A program made the translations under genes and the position numbers. DNA of 23,735 nucleotides from CAZTLE01 sp964614415 (GTDB lineage: Bacteria > Bacteroidota > Bacteroidia > Flavobacteriales > Flavobacteriaceae): contig CAZTLE010000044.1 of assembly GCA_964614415.1 (NCBI GenBank), positions 1-23,735 on the forward strand, written 5' to 3'. Under the pieces are notes generated by a model. The model made no database searches and was not told where the DNA came from. It saw nothing but the letters and a program-made list of their open reading frames with translations. Below, in pieces: positions 1 to 6,430 of this stretch (position 1 is its first letter; every line of letters begins with the position of its first letter).

Positions 1-2
1 TA

Positions 3-3000
3 GACACCGCAAGCGATACGGATCATACCATAAAGTTTAAATATTCTGCCAATTCCCAGAATGATGATGCCGTACGGTTGTATACCGTTAATTATCCTTC
101 CGGCGGTTATGAAAAGCCGCAATTGTACTTCGCCGGATTCTATGGGGACAACGAGCTTTACAAGACCGTGACCAGTGATGAGAACTGGCAGCCGAACCAA
201 CAGTATGTCAACGATCACACCACCGAAGAGTACACCGACAAAGACGGACGCGTGGTTTTGAAGCGCGGTTTTAATAAAGGCAAATGGCACGACACTTATT
301 ATGTATACGATGATTTCGGGAACCTGATTTTCGTAATTCCTCCCGAGGCAAATACCTACCCGATTACCCAACAATCCTGGATTGGTGAAAGCTTCACCTT
401 TGAGGATATTGAAGGTTTAATATCCGACAGCGACTTTGACTATAATGAGATCAGTTTTTATTTCTCTCCTCAGGGTACTTTGGAGATTGCAGTTATCGTT
501 GAAGCAGAGGAGATAGAGTTTGAAAGTGGAGTGATCCTGAATTTACAAGGGACTATCCCTAACCTGCCGGATATGCAAATCGGGGACTTGCAGTTTGACG
601 GAAGTTCTAGCGGAGGGTTTATGTACATTGAAGATGGCAATTTAAAGATCAACTCCTCCGGAGATATCGGGTATGACTATTTTGAAATAGACTTTACAAT
701 AAACTTGCAGGACCATCAAAATAACTTTCAATTGCCGCCTTTGGATAGCGAGCAACTGGATAAATTATGCTATCAGTATAGATATGATTACCGCAACCGG
801 CTGGTGGAGAAAAAGATACCCGGCAAAGGCTGGGAGTACATAGTCTATGACCGCTTAGATCGTCCTGTCCTTAGCCAGGACGCCAATCTGAGAAGTAGCA
901 GTGTTTGGCTCTTTACCAAGCACGATGCTTTTGGAAGAATAATTTATACCGGCAAGCACAAGTTTGCGGGAACCAGTAATGGAGGGGGTCTTACCAATGA
1001 GAATACAAGACCGGAGTTGCAGGCGATATTAGATAGTCAGAATGAATTTTATGAAACACGAGTGACGGATCCGGAAACCATAGCCGGGACAACATTGGAA
1101 TACAGTAATGTAGCCTACCCCAGTACCGGGATTATCGAGTTGCTTACCGTAAACTACTACGATTCCTACCCTGAGGATCTCACGGATGTGTTCGCGAACC
1201 CCGTAGTTTTTGATCTCGGGAACCAAAATCAGGAGGTCGATACTAACGTTAAAGGCCTGGAGGTAGGAGGAAAAGTCAGGGTTTTAGGTACCGATGACTG
1301 GATTACCACCGTGACTTACTACGATGACAGATCCAGGGCAATTTTTACAGGGTCTCAGAATAATTATTTAAATACGGTGGATGTTGTTAGAACCGCGTAT
1401 GATTTTTTAGGGAAACCCTTAACGGTAGAATCTAAACATCTAAAGTCTGAGAATACGCCTGTTTGGGTGGTGAATGTTTCTGAAGGCGATATTACCACCA
1501 TAGATACATTTACGTATGATCACGCCGGGCGATTACTCACTCAAAAGCAGGAAATCCCCGGGCAGGGGCAGGAACTGATCGTAAACAACCAATATGATGA
1601 ACTGGGGCAGTTGGTCACCAAGAAAGTGGGCGGTCGTGTGGCTAATTCTCCGGAAGAATCTCTGGGATTGCAAACCATAGATTTCGACTACAACATTAGG
1701 GGCTGGCTTAGAAAGATAAACGACCATGAAGCCCTGGGAACGGATCTCTTTTCGTTTGAGATTAATTACAATGATCCAACCACCTCCGGACCGGCGCTTT
1801 ACAATGGAAACATTAGCCAAACTTACTGGAGGTCCGATAATACTAATAAAGATCTAAGGCATTATGATTACAGCTACGATGCTTTAAATAGGATTACAAA
1901 AGGTGCCATCACCAACAATGATAATACTCTTGAAAGCAACAAACACAACCTGAAGTTGGTGAAATATGACCGAAACGGCAATATCCTAAGGTTGCAACGT
2001 AATGGGTATACCACCAATGGTAGCTTCACGGAGCTGCTGGATTATATGACCTATACCTACAACGGGAACCAACTGGATGACATCCTGGAGCAGGGGCATC
2101 ATAAAGAAGGCTTTGCCGATGGAACTAATACGCAGACGGGAGACTATGAGTACGACGAAAACGGAAATATGGTGTTGGATAGAAACAAAGGCATCACCGG
2201 TATTGAATACAATCACCTGAATCTACCGACAAAGATTGTTTTCAACAATAATGACCCTCTGGTAAGCACTACCTGGGAGGCGATTGAGTACAGATATGAT
2301 GCTACCGGAGTGAAGTTGGAAAAAAGACTCAAGGAAGGAACACCCGGCAACCATAATGAGGTTATAACCTCTTATGCAGGCAATTACATTTATGAGGGTG
2401 ACCAGGCGGGAGAAACCATGAAGTTCTTCTCACATACCGAAGGCTATGTAGAACCTGTTATTTCCAAAAACGGGGATATCTCAGCTGTCAATTATGTGTA
2501 TCAATACAAGGATCATTTGGGAAATATTCGTTTGTCCTATAGAGATGCCAACGATGATTATGGATATATTCTGGACAGCGACTTCGAAGACAGTTTTGAC
2601 AACTGGCAGCAGGCCGGAACGGTGAACTACGCTCTGGAGGACGGTAGACTCAAAGCCCATGTGAACGCTTCCTGGGAGGGTGTGATGCACCTTTTGGACG
2701 GTGGTATCACCACGGCCGCCGGAGAAACATTGACGGTCAAGGTTAATATTGACAAGGGCGATACCCAGTCAAGAATACGGGTATACCTGCCGGAGTATGA
2801 TGTCAATAATAATCTGGTGAGTTATAATGTGATAAACGGCGACATCCAAACCGGAGAACATGTGCTTACCTTTACGATGACCACTACCGGAAATACCATA
2901 ACGAGACTACGAATAGATAAGGACAATACCAATACCGCTACGGAGACCTATTTTTATCTGGATCATGTGAGTGTAGCCAGAAATGAGCTCGAAATCCTCG

Positions 3001-4025
3001 AAGAGAACAACTATTATCCGTTTGGCTTGACGCATAACGGGTATAATTACAATATTTCGCCTAATGTGAATAGTGTCGCTAAGAAGTTTAAGTTTAATGG
3101 AGAAGAGCTTGAAAAGGCCCTAGGTTTAAATGCAAACGAAATGATCTTTAGACAGTATGATAATGCTTTAGGAAGATTTTACGTTGTTGATCCATTGGCC
3201 GAGAATTATCATGATATTACACCATATCGTTTTGGGTTTAATAACCCTATATTTTGGTCTGACCCAAGCGGATTGATTGAAAAAAGTGTTTTAATAGATG
3301 TGTTCAATCGAAGTAAAAGTGGGACAAAATGGTTTAATGATAATGATTCAGGGTTTTATACCGAAGATGGAGGATACGTTGGATATACAAGTGACGACAC
3401 TGAATTCAATAGATCTCCTGGGGCAGTTACTAATTTACCTCAAGTAACCGTGAAAAAAGGAGATAGGCTAAGTTATCAACTTGCCGCATGGAATACACAG
3501 GCAGCAATACATGGTACTAAATGGTACGATTACCGATTTAGGCATGCAAATATTAGTCAAAGAAAATTGAACTGGAGAGAAGAATGGGCACAGTCCGATA
3601 ATTTCGCTTTGAAATTCTCTTATGGAGTATTAAATGATGCATTTCAAGTTGTTCAAGCCGTGGACGGGAACTTAATTCCAGGTAGAGAAAACCCATTAAC
3701 TGGAGGTAGGGCAAATATAAACATAGATGGATCCGCAAATTATAAACCGGTGGATGGTTTTGTGAATACGGTATCTTTTGGAACTCCATTTGGAAGAGGG
3801 GCTCAACCTGTTAAAGCACTCGTGCCTAAAGGTATTGGCTATGCGAAAAAATTTAATGCAGCCCAGTTTTCAAAAATGTTCAAAGGAAATTTAAGTAGGT
3901 TGTCTCCCAAAATTAGGGGAAAATTGAATAAGGCCTTAAATCTGGGAGTTAGCGCTTATAATAATCAAGTGTCAAATGGAATGATAGTTTTAAAATCTCT
4001 TTGGCTGGCTGACGATGAAGAATAA
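3..4025 (+). CDS. RHS repeat shell protein with unknown C-terminal tip (5' end outside window)
   Basis: This is an RHS/YD-repeat protein, 1340 residues visible. The reading frame is open from base 3, and the residues before the first possible start (TTG at 78) still align with the second rhs protein here (a TDHT...Y segment), so the true start lies upstream. Repeats of the type Y-D-x-x-G-R/N run through about residue 1080. The RHS-associated core ends in the DPSGL motif at base 3261. Two extra domains interrupt the shell: about 351-755 (beta-rich, unknown) and 2559-2981 (resembling a carbohydrate-binding beta-sandwich). After DPSGL come about 250 residues with no recognised family; the last 80 are rich in Lys/Arg and end LADDEE. 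The tip is AT-rich (30% GC in two sampled 60-base stretches) against 52-55% in the shell. By analogy with known RHS proteins the shell would encapsulate a toxic tip; that role is inferred. Confidence 0.9.
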   Translation, partial: DTASDTDHTIKFKYSANSQNDDAVRLYTVNYPSGGYEKPQLYFAGFYGDNELYKTVTSDENWQPNQQYVNDHTTEEYTDKDGRVVLKRGFNKGKWHDTYYVYDDFGNLIFVIPPEANTYPITQQSWIGESFTFEDIEGLISDSDFDYNEISFYFSPQGTLEIAVIVEAEEIEFESGVILNLQGTIPNLPDMQIGDLQFDGSSSGGFMYIEDGNLKINSSGDIGYDYFEIDFTINLQDHQNNFQLPPLDSEQLDKLCYQYRYDYRNRLVEKKIPGKGWEYIVYDRLDRPVLSQDANLRSSSVWLFTKHDAFGRIIYTGKHKFAGTSNGGGLTNENTRPELQAILDSQNEFYETRVTDPETIAGTTLEYSNVAYPSTGIIELLTVNYYDSYPEDLTDVFANPVVFDLGNQNQEVDTNVKGLEVGGKVRVLGTDDWITTVTYYDDRSRAIFTGSQNNYLNTVDVVRTAYDFLGKPLTVESKHLKSENTPVWVVNVSEGDITTIDTFTYDHAGRLLTQKQEIPGQGQELIVNNQYDELGQLVTKKVGGRVANSPEESLGLQTIDFDYNIRGWLRKINDHEALGTDLFSFEINYNDPTTSGPALYNGNISQTYWRSDNTNKDLRHYDYSYDALNRITKGAITNNDNTLESNKHNLKLVKYDRNGNILRLQRNGYTTNGSFTELLDYMTYTYNGNQLDDILEQGHHKEGFADGTNTQTGDYEYDENGNMVLDRNKGITGIEYNHLNLPTKIVFNNNDPLVSTTWEAIEYRYDATGVKLEKRLKEGTPGNHNEVITSYAGNYIYEGDQAGETMKFFSHTEGYVEPVISKNGDISAVNYVYQYKDHLGNIRLSYRDANDDYGYILDSDFEDSFDNWQQAGTVNYALEDGRLKAHVNASWEGVMHLLDGGITTAAGETLTVKVNIDKGDTQSRIRVYLPEYDVNNNLVSYNVINGDIQTGEHVLTFTMTTTGNTITRLRIDKDNTNTATETYFYLDHVSVARNELEILEENNYYPFGLTHNGYNYNISPNVNSVAKKFKFNGEELEKALGLNANEMIFRQYDNALGRFYVVDPLAENYHDITPYRFGFNNPIFWSDPSGLIEKSVLIDVFNRSKSGTKWFNDNDSGFYTEDGGYVGYTSDDTEFNRSPGAVTNLPQVTVKKGDRLSYQLAAWNTQAAIHGTKWYDYRFRHANISQRKLNWREEWAQSDNFALKFSYGVLNDAFQVVQAVDGNLIPGRENPLTGGRANINIDGSANYKPVDGFVNTVSFGTPFGRGAQPVKALVPKGIGYAKKFNAAQFSKMFKGNLSRLSPKIRGKLNKALNLGVSAYNNQVSNGMIVLKSLWLADDEE

Positions 4026-4301
4026 ATATGAAATTACCCCACGCTATCTCATGTGTCATTCGGGTGGTTTCCCCGCTAGTGCTGGTCTACTTTGACAGGT
4101 TTACACTGAATTCATCGAAGTGCTCAATACAAGTCTATGATGTGATATCCTGAGCGACACCAGGGATTTCTATGCGGAATACAAAAATCACAGCTCCTTC
4201 TTCATTCTAAGAAACTTTAGAGTAGTTGAAGGAGGCTGTGGTATTACTATTTAGCGTTATTATTCTTATGTTTAGATATTGACTTATATAAGTAATCAAA
4301 T
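4026..4301. other. Intergenic region, possible decayed interspersed repeat
   Basis: These 276 bases separate the rhs stop codon from the next gene. I see no convincing gene; the best frame (ATG at 4028) gives about 41 codons with no recognisable family. The stretch around 4144-4178 (tcctgagcg ... ggatttctatgcgg) resembles the degenerate intergenic repeats common in Bacteroidetes genomes. That resemblance comes from memory and has not been tested. An imperfect hairpin follows at 4189-4240. Confidence 0.3.
4189..4240 (-). terminator. Imperfect long hairpin, possible terminator
   Basis: The arms cacagctccttc (4189-4200) and gaaggaggctgtg (4228-4240) pair with one bulged G. The roughly 27-base loop holds a smaller 5-base inverted repeat (tctaa/ttaga). 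Read on the minus strand the hairpin is followed by ATTTTTGT, which suits termination of leftward transcripts. The plus-strand flank is not T-rich, so it is a poor terminator for the rhs gene upstream. The large loop is atypical, and the role is uncertain. Confidence 0.35.
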
Positions 4302-4682
4302 ATGCAGCATTTTAAATCTTTCTCTAGTGAATTTCAAGTCGAGAATTTTGTGTCATTAATTCTTGAGGAGAAACTATCTAAGAGTGAAGTTGTGGCTGGA
4401 ATAGAATCGCAGAATCTCGATTCTGAAACTATCCGGGTACTGATCCAAAGGCTGGAATTTGCTTATAAAAGAATAGTTGAACCTCTTGATTCTACAACCA
4501 AATTCTTGTTGCTATTATTCCCCTTTGGAGTGATCCATCGGCTGTATAAGAACGATTTTTTCGATCTGGAGAAGAACAGAAAAGCCGGATATAAAAGAAA
4601 GGTAGAGGAGTATTACAAATATTCGTTTGCAGGCATTATCATTGACATAATGATATTGGTCATTTTGGTTGTCTTTTTATAG
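4302..4682 (+). CDS. Small two-helix membrane protein, possible immunity protein of the plus-strand rhs gene
   Basis: This 126-residue protein matches no family I recognise. The first 60 residues are polar and helical-looking (an EEKLSKSEVV stretch). They are followed by a hydrophobic segment at about 65-80 (KFLLLLFPFGVIH), a basic linker (about 81-105), and a C-terminal transmembrane helix at about 108-126 that runs to the last residue. It is the next gene on the same strand after the rhs tip, 276 bases away, and shares its low GC (32% in 4321-4380). Position and AT-richness suggest a membrane-located immunity protein. The gap is wide, though, and no coupling is visible, so it could equally be an unrelated small membrane protein. 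The ATG at 4302 is the first in frame. Confidence 0.7.
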   Translation: MQHFKSFSSEFQVENFVSLILEEKLSKSEVVAGIESQNLDSETIRVLIQRLEFAYKRIVEPLDSTTKFLLLLFPFGVIHRLYKNDFFDLEKNRKAGYKRKVEEYYKYSFAGIIIDIMILVILVVFL

Positions 4683-4789
4683 AGTTATCAGCCTTGCGAA
4701 AAACCAATTTCATGTTAAAGAATCTCAACTCATTATTCACATTTCGAAGCTTTAACAAAGGAGAAGAGAACTGCATCCAGGATAATCCA
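4683..4789. other. Short convergent intergenic gap
   Basis: These 107 bases lie between the convergent stop codons of the small membrane protein gene and the zinc-ribbon gene. I see no clear hairpin with a T-run and no small gene. Confidence 0.5.
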
Positions 4790-5104
4790 CTATTCCGATT
4801 TGTCTTTTTTCAACCGAAGCTTGCTTTTTTCTATTTCTTCGTCAGGACCTTTTTCTATTAATTTGATGTTTCCATCCAGGGTGACGTTTGCGCCATCTTC
4901 TATTTCTAACTTACCATAGATGGTCACATTTGCAGTAGGCTCAAAGTGAACGTTGGCTCCTTTTTCTATTGTAACCCCGGAATCGTCATTGCTGTTTTCA
5001 ATCAAAAAAAGACTCATGCAGTAGCTGCATCTTAATTTGTCGTCGTCTTCCTTTTCAAATTCGGTCGCCCCGCATTGAGAGCATAGAAAGGCTTGCATTT
5101 CCAT
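4790..5104 (-). CDS. Zinc-ribbon protein with a beta-repeat tail
   Basis: The protein has 104 residues from the ATG at 5104 (an alternative ATG lies at 5098). Two CxxC pairs (C8/C11 and C26/C29) form a typical zinc ribbon. Residues about 40-85 are made of short repeating strands (GANVHFEP, TANVTIYGKLEIEDGANVTL) like a small beta-helix or bactofilin-type stack. The tail is charged and Lys/Glu-rich. The frame stays open up to 5215, but a start there would put coding sequence inside the terminator hairpin at 5196-5226 and add a low-complexity leader, so I prefer 5104. No signal peptide is seen, so it is probably cytoplasmic. Its function is unknown. It lies between two RHS loci but has no evident link to them. 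Confidence 0.75.
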   Translation of the reverse strand: MEMQAFLCSQCGATEFEKEDDDKLRCSYCMSLFLIENSNDDSGVTIEKGANVHFEPTANVTIYGKLEIEDGANVTLDGNIKLIEKGPDEEIEKSKLRLKKDKSE

Positions 5105-5195
5105 GGATATGGTGTTTAAGAAATGGAATTTATGAAATATTTGGTGAAGTTTTAGAAAAGTGCTTGTTGAGAACGCGCACCGGAAGGAAGTATTC

Positions 5196-5226
5196 AAAAA
5201 AAACAACCGGAACATTCGTTCCGGTC
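5196..5226 (-). terminator. Intrinsic terminator of the rhs-lipoprotein operon
   Basis: A perfect 8-base inverted repeat (accggaac/gttccggt at 5206-5213 and 5218-5225) with a 4-base loop is followed, on the minus strand, by a run of eight T (5196-5203) after a short TTG. This is a textbook Rho-independent terminator for transcripts coming from the lipoprotein gene at 5441-6430. It separates that operon from the zinc-ribbon gene. Confidence 0.85.
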
Positions 5227-5440
5227 GCCAACACTCTATTGTCTAATTATTAAATGAGCTTCCTTTCACTTAAATTTTTCTTCAAACAAGCCTTTTGAAA
5301 GACTTTTGGTTACCTTCTAAGGACTTTCGAATTTTCGAAACCGTTAGTATAGAAGTTATGACCTTCCGAAGGCGCCATATTCCTATGTCTCACGAGTTTT
5401 TCAGTATTTCAATTTCATCTTCAATCCTCATTCTCATTCC
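5227..5440. other. Non-coding trailer downstream of the lipoprotein gene
   Basis: No gene is supported here. A plus-strand open frame starting at 5295 runs on into the antisense of the lipoprotein gene and looks like its shadow. A 7-base palindrome, tttcgaa-tt-ttcgaaa, lies at 5325-5340. Its 2-base spacer is too short for a stable RNA hairpin, so if it is functional it would be a DNA site. The stretch reads as a long 3' untranslated trailer that ends at the terminator. Confidence 0.4.
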
Positions 5441-6430
5441 TCAGGGGGAGCCCCTTTTAAAAACCATTACGCCAGAATCCCTTACCAATCTGGTGTTAGA
5501 CGGATTCTCAAGAATCAAAGTGTCTTTAGTTATTTTTTTTATTTTGATATCAGCAATATATCCATATTCCATCATAAGTAAGTAGTGAGAATCAAAACCA
5601 AGATCAAACTTGAATTTTTTGACCTCGGAATCCGGAGATTTACAAATATAAATTTCGTCCTGAAAAATTTTGATCTCATCACCAAAGTACTCATTGCCAA
5701 GAAGTGTTTCGATTTCATAATCTTCCCGAGAAGAGCTGACTCTAGACCAATTTCCATAAACAAAGTTATTGACTTTTGAAGGAACCTTATCAAAAGTAAA
5801 AGTCTCTAAATTGTCAATTTGAACCAATACCAATGAGTCTTTGGTTATCTCTTTAACAAAGAACACAGCCCCTTGGAATGTGGAACTTTGTATTTCTAAA
5901 ACTATAAACTTATTAAAGGGTAAATACACGTCATGGTAAAATCTACCCTTAAAATCAACACTATTGTTTGAAATGGTATAATCAAAACCCGAATTCTCTG
6001 ATGATAACTTGAATATATAACGGTATTCATCCTCTTGAGTATCTATGCTCCAATATCCCTCCAAGAGATTTATCAAATCATAAGTATCCGCCAACTCAAA
6101 TCTATCCATTTCTGTTACTTCAAATGGTATGACTTTACCAACAGGATCATCCAAAACCAATTTATCTTTCGCAATCATATTGTACTCCACATTATAGACT
6201 TTATTGTCACGCGTGAGGACCAGATTATTATCAGAGAATTCGAGTTTATAATCAATGAAGGTTGAGTCATTTAGAGAATATATTTCAAGTCGAGTTGAAG
6301 AGAAATCATAGACCACTCGACTCTCAACATCATAAAATGTTCCTCTAGGCCGATCAACCTCGCATCCCAAAAAATGAAACGTCGACAAGAAAATGAACAG
6401 TTGCCTTACTATATTAGTCTTGTATTTCAT
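5441..6430 (-). CDS. Three-module lipoprotein, candidate immunity protein of the rhs tip
   Basis: This is a 329-residue lipoprotein. The N-terminal signal ends in a lipobox FLGC with Cys23 as the lipidation site. The next residues (E-V-D-R) do not resemble the acidic/lysine surface-export signal of Bacteroidetes lipoproteins, so a periplasm-facing location is likely. The mature part is beta-rich and contains three similar units, each ending in a K-D-x-L-V/I-L strand (residues 88-93, 197-202, 302-307), 109 and 105 residues apart. G-x-W motifs open units two and three (EGYW at 124, YGNW at 225), as in lipocalin-like folds. Its ATG at 6430 lies inside the last codons of the rhs gene (17-base overlap), which indicates translational coupling. 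GC is about 27% in 5881-5940, like the rhs tip. Immunity is inferred from position and coupling; no known immunity family is recognised. Confidence 0.85.
   Translation of the reverse strand: MKYKTNIVRQLFIFLSTFHFLGCEVDRPRGTFYDVESRVVYDFSSTRLEIYSLNDSTFIDYKLEFSDNNLVLTRDNKVYNVEYNMIAKDKLVLDDPVGKVIPFEVTEMDRFELADTYDLINLLEGYWSIDTQEDEYRYIFKLSSENSGFDYTISNNSVDFKGRFYHDVYLPFNKFIVLEIQSSTFQGAVFFVKEITKDSLVLVQIDNLETFTFDKVPSKVNNFVYGNWSRVSSSREDYEIETLLGNEYFGDEIKIFQDEIYICKSPDSEVKKFKFDLGFDSHYLLMMEYGYIADIKIKKITKDTLILENPSNTRLVRDSGVMVFKRGSP

Noticed and set aside
78..80. TTG at 78 as the start of the first rhs gene
   Set aside because: The frame is open upstream to base 3 and the upstream residues align with the other RHS protein, so the gene is cut by the window edge.
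5105..5215. N-terminal extension of the zinc-ribbon protein
   Set aside because: It would run through the terminator hairpin and T-run. The residues are low in complexity, and the zinc ribbon starts right after the ATG at 5104.
5295..5585. 96-codon plus-strand frame over the end of the lipoprotein gene
   Set aside because: Half of it is antisense to the lipoprotein gene and the other half has no recognisable features. There is no promoter or conserved motif.
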